Shown here: piece after piece, positions 9,800 to 18,456 of the stretch
How the letters are laid out: each line of letters begins with the position of its first letter
Numbering within the stretch: position 1 is the first letter of the stretch
From: M3007 sp964539805
Lineage (GTDB): Bacteria; Bacteroidota; Bacteroidia; Chitinophagales; Saprospiraceae
Direction of reading: 5' to 3'
Length of the DNA: 64,000 bases
Assembly (NCBI GenBank): GCA_964539805.1
Contig: CAZIKN010000016.1
Coordinates: forward strand, 1 to 64,000
Made by a program: the position numbers and the translations under genes
Notes under the pieces: model-generated
Told to the model about the DNA's origin: nothing
The model's input: only the letters and a program-made list of their open reading frames with translations
The model's database searches: none

Positions 9800-9831
9800 T
9801 TGAACAGGGCTTTGATCGCCATGCATCTTTG
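9800..9831 (+). promoter_or_regulatory. Putative promoter of the cytochrome c gene
   Basis: TTG at 9800-9802, a 21-nt gap, then CATCTTTG at 9824-9831; the second box differs from TAnnTTTG only at its first base. The same CATCTTTG form appears before the duplicated small secreted genes. The expected transcript start is about 9838 and the ATG is at 9872. Confidence 0.35.
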
Positions 9832-9871
9832 TGCCATAATCACCAAAACATCTCACAACTTTTCACCTATT

Positions 9872-10462
9872 ATGATGAAGTATTTTGCAAGCACCATAGC
9901 AGTAAGTGCCCTGCTCTTTTCACTCACCAATTGCCAACAGAACAGCGCAAAACCCGAACCGCAAAACCATACATCCACTGCCTCGGAAGACTTGGTCAAA
10001 CGCGGCGAATATTTGGTCAATGTAGGCGGCTGCAATGATTGCCATTCACCCAAAATCATGACAGACATGGGCCCGCAACCCGACCCCGCCCGATTGCTGT
10101 CAGGTCATCCGGAGAAGGAAGAACTGCCCGCTATCACGGATAAAAAAATGATCGCTCCCGGTCAATGGGCATTGTTCAGCTCAGGACTGACCGCCGCCGT
10201 TGGCCCCTGGGGTGTTTCCTTCGCCGCCAACCTTACCCCTGACGAGACGGGTATGGGCAACTGGACAGAGGCGCAATTTTTTAAAGCCATCCGCGAAGGC
10301 AAATCAAAGGGCTTAGATGGAACAAGGCCCATTTTGCCCCCTATGCCCTGGTTCAATATAGCCAAGATGAAAGATGAAGACCTGCGCGCTATTTACGCCT
10401 ACCTCAAATCCATACCAGCAGTGAAAAACGTAGTACCCAACCCCTTGCCTCCAGTCATATAA
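9872..10462 (+). CDS. Monohaem c-type cytochrome lipoprotein
   Basis: About 196 residues from the ATG at 9872. A longer TTG reading from 9800 would put the signal peptide out of place. The export signal ends in LFSLTNC, a lipobox-like site, so it is probably a lipoprotein. The single haem site CNDCH lies in RGEYLVNVGGCNDCHSPK, and PPMPWFNIAKM supplies a likely methionine axial ligand. DLRAIYAYLKSIPAVKN near the end is the usual C-terminal helix of class I cytochromes c. The oxidase or dehydrogenase partner is not in the window. A possible 41-residue membrane ORF starts 4 nt after the stop. Confidence 0.85.
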   Translation: MMKYFASTIAVSALLFSLTNCQQNSAKPEPQNHTSTASEDLVKRGEYLVNVGGCNDCHSPKIMTDMGPQPDPARLLSGHPEKEELPAITDKKMIAPGQWALFSSGLTAAVGPWGVSFAANLTPDETGMGNWTEAQFFKAIREGKSKGLDGTRPILPPMPWFNIAKMKDEDLRAIYAYLKSIPAVKNVVPNPLPPVI

Positions 10463-10466
10463 GCCC

Positions 10467-10592
10467 ATGAACATCGTTGAAATTACGCTCCTCACCATCA
10501 GCCTTACTGTATGTGGAGCGGGCCTGCTGATCTATCGGAGGGCCTTAAGATTATACCGGGATTTAAGTGCTCTTGAAGATTACCAGGATTGA
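10467..10592 (+). CDS. Possible 41-residue single-helix membrane protein
   Basis: ATG at 10467, only 4 nt after the cytochrome stop. The translation has a hydrophobic helix (ITLLTISLTVCGAGLLIY) then a basic stretch (RRALRLYRD) and an acidic end, the pattern of a small inner-membrane subunit with a positive-inside loop. The last 12 codons overlap a 90-bp dispersed repeat (10557-10646), so the C-terminus may have been replaced by repeat insertion. No homologue is recognised; it could be chance. Confidence 0.3.
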   Translation: MNIVEITLLTISLTVCGAGLLIYRRALRLYRDLSALEDYQD

Positions 10593-10646
10593 TTTACCTG
10601 ATTATTAAAGATTTACAGACGCGAGTAGCCTTAAAACCACTTTGCG
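10557..10646. repeat. 90-bp dispersed repeat, copy A
   Basis: It starts CGGGATTTAAGTGCTCTTGA and ends ACCACTTTGCG. A second copy of equal length with scattered changes lies at 50561-50650, also downstream of a coding region and also followed within 20 bp by a strong hairpin. The core reads GATTGATTTACCTGAT then AAAGATTTACAGA in both. Confidence 0.7.
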
Positions 10647-10665
10647 TATCCTTAAGAAACAAACC

Positions 10666-10698
10666 GCCGGGCTGTCAAATTAATCTTGACGGCCCGGC
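10666..10698. terminator. Strong hairpin after the cytochrome c unit
   Basis: 13-bp arms GCCGGGCTGTCAA and TTGACGGCCCGGC (one G-T pair) with a 7-nt loop ATTAATC. No clear T-run follows, so intrinsic termination is uncertain. It separates the cytochrome unit from the next operon. Confidence 0.5.
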
Positions 10699-10740
10699 AC
10701 CAAGCTTTTCAATTATATGAGCATGTCTGAATTTAAAATA

Positions 10741-11589
10741 ATGGCCAACAGCACCTCAACGGCAATCAGAACAGCCGCCCTCTGCATTTTTTCTTGTTTG
10801 GTCTTGTGTACTCCTGCTGTAACAGCCCAAAACCATGCGCTTTCACTTAGTTTGGGATATGGACAGTTGACAAGGCAAGATTTGATTTTTTCGCCTTTCG
10901 TCAGCCGTGGCAGCAGCCCGATCAATGTTGGGCTTGCCTACCAAAAAAGTCGCCGATGGGAACAGGAGTGGAAACTTGGTTTTTCCCAAATTACAGCACA
11001 ACACAAACCCACCTTTACCTATACCTTGCCAGGCCAGGCGGACGAACTGCAGCACACTGCGCCGCATAGTTTCCTCTTGGCAGATTTATCTTACACCTTG
11101 GGCAAGCGCATAGCAGTGCGCCATAAAAACACATGGTGGCTTTTCGGTGCCGTTTCCATGGATATGGATGCCATGAACTATAACCACGCTCGAATATCCA
11201 ATTTTGGTTATTTTATTTCATTTGATCTTTCGGTAGGTGGCAAATGGCGCTACCAGCTTTCACCGAGGCATCAGCTCACGGCAGAAGCCCGCTTGCCCTT
11301 GGCAGCCTGGGTTGCGCGATCGCCCTATCTCATCAATGACGATGAATTTATTGACAACATCGCAGGCCACAAATCATTGGGTACCATTCTGAATTTTATT
11401 GGTGACGGACAAATGATGAGCCCCATCCATCACCAACAAATCACCTTGGATATAGGCTATGATTTTGCCCTTACCCGAAAATGGCAGCTGGGTTTAAACT
11501 ATCAGCTGGAGCAATTGCACAACAACAAACCCTTGCCCCTGCATAGCGCACATCAGCAAATTTCTTTACGTTTTTCTTTACATTTTTGA
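10741..11589 (+). CDS. Exported outer-membrane beta-barrel-like protein of unknown function
   Basis: About 282 residues. The signal peptide runs from the ATG at 10741 to VTAQN. An in-frame ATG at 10717 exists, but bases 10719-10734 match the end of the fold-back repeat, so the first eight codons there may be repeat-derived. The body is rich in alternating strands with aromatic girdle residues (SLSLGYGQLTRQDLIF, WKLGFSQI, ITLDIGYDFALTRKWQLGLNYQLEQL) and ends in LRFSLHF; a terminal phenylalanine is typical of outer-membrane barrels. The S41 peptidase gene starts 3 nt after its stop, so the two are one operon. Function is not recognisable. Confidence 0.6.
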   Translation: MANSTSTAIRTAALCIFSCLVLCTPAVTAQNHALSLSLGYGQLTRQDLIFSPFVSRGSSPINVGLAYQKSRRWEQEWKLGFSQITAQHKPTFTYTLPGQADELQHTAPHSFLLADLSYTLGKRIAVRHKNTWWLFGAVSMDMDAMNYNHARISNFGYFISFDLSVGGKWRYQLSPRHQLTAEARLPLAAWVARSPYLINDDEFIDNIAGHKSLGTILNFIGDGQMMSPIHHQQITLDIGYDFALTRKWQLGLNYQLEQLHNNKPLPLHSAHQQISLRFSLHF

Positions 11590-11592
11590 CAA

Positions 11593-12615
11593 ATGACCAT
11601 ACTTAAAAAAATAAGCCCTACCCTATTGGCATTCGTGTTTATAGCCTCTGCATGCCAAAAAACCTGGTATGAAGCGGAACCAGCCAACCAACCCGAGGCA
11701 ATTTTTGAAAACATCTGGCAAACCTTCAACAAGGATTACGGCCCCTTCAAGGAAAGGGGTGTGGATTGGCAAGCGGTGTACAATGAATACCGGCCAAAAG
11801 TAAGCGCACAAAGCACGGATGATGAGCTGTACCAGCATCTTTCCGGTATGCTCGCCACCCTAAATGATGGCCATGTGAACTTGTTTGCCCCCAACAGAAT
11901 GGCTTTTAACAGCAATAAAATCCGCAACAGCCGAATAGACGACGAACTGTTTGACTTAGACCTGATTTGTGCCAACTACCTCAACGGCGATTTCGTCACG
12001 GATGCCGATACCAGCTATATTTATGCCCTGTTGCCCGAGCGTATCCTATACCTTCACTTTCCACATGTAGGGCCTAATATGACCGCTTTGGGCCGTGCGC
12101 TGGACCAATACCCCGATGTCAAAGGCTTGATTGTAGATTTGCGGCACAATGACGGTGGTGATTTCACCTGGGCTTTCTCCGAGATGGGTCGCTTGACCGC
12201 CGAGCGCCGCCTTGTTTTTAGTTCGCGCACCAAAAACGGGCCAAAACCCGATGATTACACATCCTGGCATGAGTGGTACCTCAGCCCTAAAAAAACGTAT
12301 ATGGACAAGCCCATTGTGTTGCTCACGGATCGGTACACCATCAGCGCGGGCGAGCGGACGGCTATGGCCTTTCAGGCATTGCCCAATTGTGTCAGCTTGG
12401 GCGATACTACCTGCGGTGCCCTGTCCACTATGGTCGCCGGCGAATTGGCCAACGGCTGGAAATACACCATTGCCACACAGAACACCCTGCTCGCCGATGG
12501 CCGCTCCTGTGAAGGAATAGGATTAGCACCGGATATAGTGGTAAAAAACAGCCTTGACGACCTTAAAAACGGTAGGGATCAGGTGCTGGAAGCAGCGGTG
12601 AGGAGATTGAAGTAA
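11593..12615 (+). CDS. S41-family (tail-specific/C-terminal processing type) peptidase, lipoprotein
   Basis: 340 residues. The signal peptide ends in FIASAC, a lipobox with Cys21. The N-terminal part (~35-110) contains IFENIWQTFNKDYGPFKERGVDW and LATLNDGHVNLF, typical of Bacteroidota S41 enzymes. The catalytic half has VKGLIVDLRHNDGGDF and the nucleophile motif YTISAGERTAMAF (Ser ~251), then GDTTCGALSTMV, DGRSCEGIGLAPDI and a C-terminal helix. No PDZ domain is visible between the parts. It probably acts in the periplasm or at the outer membrane on unfolded or tail-exposed proteins. It directly follows the barrel-like gene. Confidence 0.85.
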   Translation: MTILKKISPTLLAFVFIASACQKTWYEAEPANQPEAIFENIWQTFNKDYGPFKERGVDWQAVYNEYRPKVSAQSTDDELYQHLSGMLATLNDGHVNLFAPNRMAFNSNKIRNSRIDDELFDLDLICANYLNGDFVTDADTSYIYALLPERILYLHFPHVGPNMTALGRALDQYPDVKGLIVDLRHNDGGDFTWAFSEMGRLTAERRLVFSSRTKNGPKPDDYTSWHEWYLSPKKTYMDKPIVLLTDRYTISAGERTAMAFQALPNCVSLGDTTCGALSTMVAGELANGWKYTIATQNTLLADGRSCEGIGLAPDIVVKNSLDDLKNGRDQVLEAAVRRLK

Positions 12616-12714
12616 AATACTTGAGCGGAGGCTACATTCTGAATTTGAATCCACCGTGAAAAAGATTGAGGAAAACAAAAAAAGAAGGTAGTATATTAAA
12701 TACTCAACAGCAAA

Positions 12715-15120
12715 CTACTCACTCCTTAAACTCTTCACCGGGTTCGCCAGTGCCGCCTTCACACTCTGAAAGCCCACCGTTAAGAAGGCGATGATTACGG
12801 CGAGCAAGGCCGCTCCGGCGAACATCCACCATTGAATATCAATGTGATAATTGAAGTCAGAGAGCCATTTGTCCATAAAATAATAGGCCAAGGGCGAAGC
12901 GATGACCACAGCGATAAGCACTAATTTTAAAAAATCCAGGGCCAAAAGATTGGTAATACCCAAAACTGAAGCGCCAAGTACCTTGCGGATACCAATTTCC
13001 TTGGTGCGCTGCTGAATGGTATAAGTGGCTAAGCCAAAAAGCCCCGAGCAGGCGATAAAAATAGCCAATAAGGCAAATACAGAGGCAATACGGCTTGATC
13101 GCTGCTCATTTCGGTACATTTCATCAAATTCCTGATCGAGAAAAGTGTAATTGAAGGGTCGGTGCGGGGCCACTTTTTTCCATGTTTGCGCTATATTAGC
13201 CAGTGTGGCGGGGATGTCGTCGCCCTTGAACTTGATCATCATTTTGTTCACTTCACGATCCGTGATGAACAAGGCCAAAGGGCCAATGCTCTGGTGCAGC
13301 GGGGCGATATGAAAATCTTCGGATACCGCTTTTATGATGCCGTCACGTCCGTTGATGCGCATGCGCTTGCCAATGGCCGATTCAGCCGTCCAGCCCAATT
13401 CTTTTGCGGCAGACTCATTGAGGATAAAGCTATACCTGCGAAGTGCTATGCTGTCGTGAGCCACCTGGGCCACATCTGTTTCGGTAAAATCTGTGCCTGC
13501 CAGCAGCTTAATGCCTAATGTTTTTACAAAATCCGCATCGGTACCAACGGCGTTGAGCGTCAGCCGGAAATCCTCTGGCCTGCCCTCTGCCCAAACGGAG
13601 TAGCCTCCCTGAACAAAAGTGGGCGTTTCGGAAGCCGCTGCTATCTGTTGTATCCTGGTATCGGCCCTTAGTTCGTTTTTTATATTGGAGAGGTTTTTCC
13701 GCACAATGCGATCCATGGGCAAAACCACGACCCGTTCTTTGTCATAACCCAATTTTCGGTTTTGGATGTAGGCCATCTGCCTGTTGATCACAAAAGTGCC
13801 CAACAGCAGGAAGAAGGACACGGCGAATTGAAACACCACCAAAGCTTTGCGCAAAGCGCCACCGCTCCCCGCGCTTTTGAAATCCCCTTTTAACACTTTT
13901 ACAGGCTGAAAATTAGCCAATACGAATGCAGGGTATCCTCCGGCCAACAGGCTGACCAGCAAGCCTATACCCAAAAGACCAACAAGCGTTACGGGATTTT
14001 TGAAAAAAAAGAAGGCCAATTCCCTGCCGCACAATTCATTGAAAGCGGGCAACAGCAAGTAGGAAGATAGCAGGGCTAAAAGCAGGGCAATGCCTGTGAT
14101 AAAAACCGATTCTCCCATAAACTGACGCACCAATTGCCCATTGAAGGCTCCGACCACCTTCCTGACGCCCGTCTCAGCAGCCCGCTCCACCGCCTGGGCA
14201 GTGGTCAGGTTGATGTAGTTGATGCAGGCAGCCAACAGGATAAGCAGGGCAATAGCTGAAAAAATATAGACATACCGAACATCGCCGCCAGGCTCCAACC
14301 CGCCCTCTACACGGGCATGCAGGTGCACCTCGCGCATGGGTTGCAAGCGATAACTCAGGTAACTGCCTGCTGCAAATTCGCCCTTCATCAGTTCGGCGGT
14401 ATGAGCCTTGATCTTGGCTTCTAACGGCATCGCTGCGGCAGGATCATTGAGCAAGAGGTAAGTATAAAAATTGGCCGACCCCCAGATATGCTCGCGCCAG
14501 CTTTCCAGGGTGTGAAATGAGGCGACAAAATCAAATTTGATCTGTGAATTGGCTGGCGCGTCCGCAACTACGCCTGTCACGGTCAAATCAATACCTCCGG
14601 CAGTTCTCAGTATTTTGCCAACAGGTTCATCATTGCCGAAATAGCGCCGGGCAGTCTTTTCCGTCAACACAACCGATTTTACCTGATCAAGCATAGTACC
14701 GGGGTCGCCTTTGAGGATTTTAAAGGAAAAAATATCAAAAAACGTTGAATCTGCCCACAAAAGCCCTTTTTCCTCTCTTACATTTTCTCCGTAGCGGAGC
14801 ACCGTGGGTGAAAATTCGGCTGTGCTGTAAATCCTCACGCCTGATTCTACTTCCGGGAACATCCTTTTGAATTCAGGGTATGCGGCCGTTGGTGTGGTTG
14901 CGAATTGCTGCACCTCGCCATTTTCCCCCGCCTCTGAGCTCAAACGAAAAATACGATCACCTTTTTGATGAAAATCATCATACCCCATTTCAAAATTGAC
15001 ATAAGTGACAATCAGGATGAAGCATGTCAAGCCCACGGCAAGGCCCGAGATATTGATTAATGAAAAAAGTTTGTTGCGCGTCAGGCGACGCGTGAGTGTT
15101 CGGAATGTAATGGCTAACAT
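12715..15120 (-). CDS. MacB/FtsX-type ABC transporter permease
   Basis: 801 residues with the duplicated MacB-PCD plus FtsX plan: helix 1 (~20-42), a large periplasmic domain, a three-helix FtsX block (~285-410), a helix ~430-450 with a second periplasmic domain, and a final three-helix FtsX block (~685-790). The family signature near the end reads EIGIRKVLGASVLGI. No ATPase is encoded in the window, so its partner must be elsewhere, as is usual for this group in Bacteroidota. It begins 42 bp after the stop of a second permease gene, forming a two-gene operon driven by the sigma-54-like promoter at 17604. Substrate unknown (export or lipoprotein/peptide handling in relatives). Confidence 0.9.
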   Translation of the reverse strand: MLAITFRTLTRRLTRNKLFSLINISGLAVGLTCFILIVTYVNFEMGYDDFHQKGDRIFRLSSEAGENGEVQQFATTPTAAYPEFKRMFPEVESGVRIYSTAEFSPTVLRYGENVREEKGLLWADSTFFDIFSFKILKGDPGTMLDQVKSVVLTEKTARRYFGNDEPVGKILRTAGGIDLTVTGVVADAPANSQIKFDFVASFHTLESWREHIWGSANFYTYLLLNDPAAAMPLEAKIKAHTAELMKGEFAAGSYLSYRLQPMREVHLHARVEGGLEPGGDVRYVYIFSAIALLILLAACINYINLTTAQAVERAAETGVRKVVGAFNGQLVRQFMGESVFITGIALLLALLSSYLLLPAFNELCGRELAFFFFKNPVTLVGLLGIGLLVSLLAGGYPAFVLANFQPVKVLKGDFKSAGSGGALRKALVVFQFAVSFFLLLGTFVINRQMAYIQNRKLGYDKERVVVLPMDRIVRKNLSNIKNELRADTRIQQIAAASETPTFVQGGYSVWAEGRPEDFRLTLNAVGTDADFVKTLGIKLLAGTDFTETDVAQVAHDSIALRRYSFILNESAAKELGWTAESAIGKRMRINGRDGIIKAVSEDFHIAPLHQSIGPLALFITDREVNKMMIKFKGDDIPATLANIAQTWKKVAPHRPFNYTFLDQEFDEMYRNEQRSSRIASVFALLAIFIACSGLFGLATYTIQQRTKEIGIRKVLGASVLGITNLLALDFLKLVLIAVVIASPLAYYFMDKWLSDFNYHIDIQWWMFAGAALLAVIIAFLTVGFQSVKAALANPVKSLRSE

Positions 15121-15162
15121 GCGCTCGAATTATCAATATGGTGAAAAAAATATATCCATCTT

Positions 15163-17535
15163 TTAATCTGCCCTCAGCACTTCAGCGGGGTTGGTGCGTA
15201 CGGCCTGATGCACTTTAAAGATCAGGGTGCCCGCCACAATGAGCAACATAACCAATATGGCCAGTACCGGAACCAATGGCTCTACCCCCACATTGATCTT
15301 AAAAATGGTATCCATTATAAATTTGGTCACATACCACCCGCCCCAACAGCCCAAAAGAGCCGCGAAGGTAAAAATCCACGCATAGCCCCGGCTTATCAAG
15401 GACAGGATTTGCCTTGGTTTGGCCCCTACCACTTTGCGAAGGGCTATTTCCCTCATTTTTTTCAGGATGGTCAAAGAAACCAGGGCAAAAAGGCCGGTGG
15501 CCGTGAGCAATATGGCTATTATGGAAACTCCAGAAAAAATAGTAGCAATGCTCTGTGTCGTTTCCAGCGCTGCCACTGCAACCTCGTCCTGATAAAAACC
15601 ATTAAATGGCTTGAGCGGGTACAGCTGTGTCCATTGCGCCTTTACGCGGTCATGCACAGAAACGAGCTGGCCCGGTCGGGCCTTGATGATCAGGTTTTTG
15701 TATTGCTCGGGCCTGACCAAACGTATCATGGCCAGAGACAAGGACTCAAACAAGTGCAATTGAATATCGTTTATCGTACCAACAACCGCGTACACCGCCG
15801 TATCCATACGAATCTGTTGCCCCACTGCGGCCTCATTGGTCCAGCCAAACTCACGGGCCATTTTTTGTGAAATCACAACGGCATTGTCATAATCGGATTC
15901 GCGTTGCGCCTCCAAAAGCCGCCCGGACAGGGCGCGAAGGTTCATGAGCTGGGCATAATTGTCGCCTACTTCAAAGTAGTTGACCTCACTTTTTTTGCCT
16001 GCGGCTTCTACGGATATAGAATAGTTGCCAAAACTGAAATGATGGCGCGTACCGGCCACAGATTCCACACCCGGCAAGTCTTTTACTGCATTGCGGACGG
16101 CCTCAAATGAGTTTCGGTCCGACACGCTTACGCCCATCAAATCGCTTCGGGTATATCCATAATCGTAGTTTTTCTGAAAATGGGCATTGCGGGAGAATGA
16201 AATCCCCCCGATTACCGTGACAATGGAGACGACCACCTGCAAACCCAGCAGCGTACGGGAAAAAAGGTTGGTGCCACCAAGTTTCAAACTGCCCCTGAAG
16301 ATGCGGGCGGGATTAAAACTACTGATATAAAATGCAGGATAACTCCCTGCCAAAAGCGTCGTGAATACAAAAAGCCCTGCCAAAAAAACCTGTAGTACAC
16401 GATCCTGCATAAAATCGGCTCGCGCTTCGAGGCCATTGAACATACTGTTGGCCGTTGGTATCCACCAGTTGGTCATCAGCACGGCCGCGCAAATGGCCAT
16501 GGCCACCACGGCCGCGCATTCCAGCAGCATCTGCCGCATCAATTGGGCGCGGGTGCCGCCCATCACCTTGCGCACCCCCATCTCGCGAAGGCGACGATTG
16601 GAGCGCGACACGGTGGTGTTGGCAAAATTGAGACAGGCAGATAAAAAAATCAGACAGGCCAAAATCAAGCCTCCGTAGGTAGCAGCATCGTTTGGTCGCC
16701 CGACCAAAGCGTTGGTGGCAATATATTCCGCTTTGTCATGTATGGTGGACCAAGGCAACAATTGAAATCCCGACACCTTCCAATCCTGTCGCGCAGCGTT
16801 TTGTTGAGAAAGATATTGTTTAAAATCATCGGCTAAATGGGCGGCATCTGCCGGATTGGGTATTTTTAAAATAATGGCATCCGCAAAACGCGTCCAATCA
16901 TCCGCTTGTAAAAAAGTGGTATCGTTTATTTTAAGGTTTTCGATATTGGTGATGAAGTTGAAACGGAATGACGAATTGTTGGGCACATCTTTCAGAATGC
17001 CCTTCACCACCAAGGGCAGGCTGCGTTTTTCGCCCGCGTACAAGAGCAGGGTTTGCCCAAGCGGATTGCTTTTTCCAAAGTATTTCTCCGCCATTTCCTC
17101 GGTCAGCAAGACGGCATTTTTATCGGAAATATCATGATGGCCTGCCACTGTCGGATAATTAAAAAGGGTGAAAAAAGCAGGATCGGTGAAATGCACCGAT
17201 TCGGAAAATGGCTCAACTTGCTCACCCTTTACAGCACAGCCGCGACTGTCCCAGCGCACGGAAGCCGTTATACTGGCAAAATCGCGTTGTGCCCTTTTGG
17301 CTAAGGGAAGTGGACAAACTCCCTTGACCTCATCACTGCCCTCACGGGTAACCACCACACGAAATAGCTGCTCCTTGTCCGCGTGGAAATCATCCATACT
17401 ATCACAAAACCGATAAACCTGGTACCCCCAGATCATTAATGTAATGCCTACACCTAAACCCAATATGTTGAGCAGGGTGTAAAAACGGTTGCGCGACAGA
17501 TTGCGAACGGCAAGTTTAAGATAGTTTTGAAACAT
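15163..17535 (-). CDS. MacB/FtsX-type ABC transporter permease
   Basis: About 790 residues from the ATG at 17535 (MFQNYLKLAVRNLSRNRFY); the longer reading from 17571 adds only a non-helical leader. Same two-block architecture as its downstream neighbour, with RLREMGVRKVMGGTRAQL in the first FtsX block and MREIALRKVVGAKPRQIL in the second. The second departs from the EIGIRKVLGAS form shared by the other three permeases in this window, so this copy is the most diverged. It is the first gene of the operon. A 5' leader of about 58 nt separates it from the predicted sigma-54-like promoter. Confidence 0.9.
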   Translation of the reverse strand: MFQNYLKLAVRNLSRNRFYTLLNILGLGVGITLMIWGYQVYRFCDSMDDFHADKEQLFRVVVTREGSDEVKGVCPLPLAKRAQRDFASITASVRWDSRGCAVKGEQVEPFSESVHFTDPAFFTLFNYPTVAGHHDISDKNAVLLTEEMAEKYFGKSNPLGQTLLLYAGEKRSLPLVVKGILKDVPNNSSFRFNFITNIENLKINDTTFLQADDWTRFADAIILKIPNPADAAHLADDFKQYLSQQNAARQDWKVSGFQLLPWSTIHDKAEYIATNALVGRPNDAATYGGLILACLIFLSACLNFANTTVSRSNRRLREMGVRKVMGGTRAQLMRQMLLECAAVVAMAICAAVLMTNWWIPTANSMFNGLEARADFMQDRVLQVFLAGLFVFTTLLAGSYPAFYISSFNPARIFRGSLKLGGTNLFSRTLLGLQVVVSIVTVIGGISFSRNAHFQKNYDYGYTRSDLMGVSVSDRNSFEAVRNAVKDLPGVESVAGTRHHFSFGNYSISVEAAGKKSEVNYFEVGDNYAQLMNLRALSGRLLEAQRESDYDNAVVISQKMAREFGWTNEAAVGQQIRMDTAVYAVVGTINDIQLHLFESLSLAMIRLVRPEQYKNLIIKARPGQLVSVHDRVKAQWTQLYPLKPFNGFYQDEVAVAALETTQSIATIFSGVSIIAILLTATGLFALVSLTILKKMREIALRKVVGAKPRQILSLISRGYAWIFTFAALLGCWGGWYVTKFIMDTIFKINVGVEPLVPVLAILVMLLIVAGTLIFKVHQAVRTNPAEVLRAD

Positions 17536-17603
17536 GTACTTTATGTGTTGATTCGTTGATTGGACAGTCAAAGCAATCCAGGCCTACTCAGCATATCGTA
17601 CAC

Positions 17604-17695
17604 GCCAATTGGCGAGCCAAAATTTAAAACATTGATTTTCAATTAAATAAAATATTGTGCGCGTTCGATTTCGTACAAATTGCGTTCGGGAATGG
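17604..17695 (-). promoter_or_regulatory. Sigma-54-like promoter with upstream activator site, permease operon 1
   Basis: On the minus strand TGGCTCGCCAATTGGC (plus 17604-17619) has TGGC and TTG in the -24/-12 register, with G where C is usual after TTG. Plus-strand 17663-17695 holds a conserved GTTCGATTTCGTACA...GCGTTCGGGA block, likely the enhancer. Almost the same arrangement with the same 43-nt spacing lies before the permease gene at 29088, and a related one before 26318. Confidence 0.6.
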
Positions 17696-17954
17696 ACTTT
17701 GAAATATTCTGCTTCCGATGACTTAGCGTTATGAATGAGGCAACTAACCAAATAAAGGAAGGAAAAAATCATAAGGCCTGCCCTCGCCGAATCTTTTCGA
17801 AAAAAAAGTCGGATGATTTGGCGGTACCAAAAAAGAACATATATTTACCCGCATGATACAGCGCTGCAATCCTTGATGCCGAGGACAACTGGGCATCAAG
17901 GATCATTAGATGACGTGAGTTCTGAAATAGGCAAATACCAAAAAAGAAAAAGAA

Positions 17955-18122
17955 GTGCGGGGTCGTAAGACCCCTCGCACGGCACCCGGTATAGATTGGC
18001 GAGGAAGGCTCAGTAGCACTTACCGCTATAACCTGACGAACATCCGCCCTCTTCGGTTCGGACAGGCCCGCCCTCTTGAGGTCGGATAAACCCGCCGTGC
18101 GTGGGGTCTTACGACCCCGCAC
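17955..18122. repeat. 168-bp inverted-repeat element with palindromic arms
   Basis: 29-nt ends 17955-17983 and 18094-18122 are inverted copies with a single mismatch. Each end contains its own small palindrome (GGGGTC-GTAA-GACCCC on the left, GGGGTC-TTAC-GACCCC on the right). The 110-bp interior has short CGCCCTCTT-type direct repeats and no convincing ORF. It is a candidate non-autonomous mobile element. The rest of the 17696-18456 gap holds only the repeat end at 18359. Confidence 0.6.
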
Positions 18123-18358
18123 CTATATTGGATCTCTTGCCATGCTGATTGCCTTCGTGACCCAAGTAACCACATCAAGGACTTTCCGTCCTTTTGCTTG
18201 CATAAATACCTGATTATCAAATAAATTAATTCAAAATTCACGTTAGATGGTAAACTATCATAAATTGAACACAAAAACAGAAGTCGAACTACAGTTTCAG
18301 TACCTTGTCACGAAAGTACTCTGGCCTTTGTTCAAAACAAGGGTACAGGGCTGTTTTA

Positions 18359-18400
18359 AGAGCATGTCTGGGATTTTCCCGCTTGGCCCAAAACGGCTCT
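18359..18400. repeat. 42-bp end fragment of the 162-bp fold-back element
   Basis: It matches the reverse complement of the right end of the copy at 1386 (AGAGCATGTCTGG...AAAACGGCTCT) with one mismatch. The rest of the element is missing. Confidence 0.65.
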
Positions 18401-18456
18401 CTAAGACAGATGTACTGCCCCAAGGGAACATGCGCTAAAGCAATGGCCGCCTATTC

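Noticed and set aside
17769..18274. Overlapping open frames in the 17.7-18.3 kb gap
   Set aside because: They run through the inverted-repeat element and flanking DNA with no motif, signal or ribosome site.
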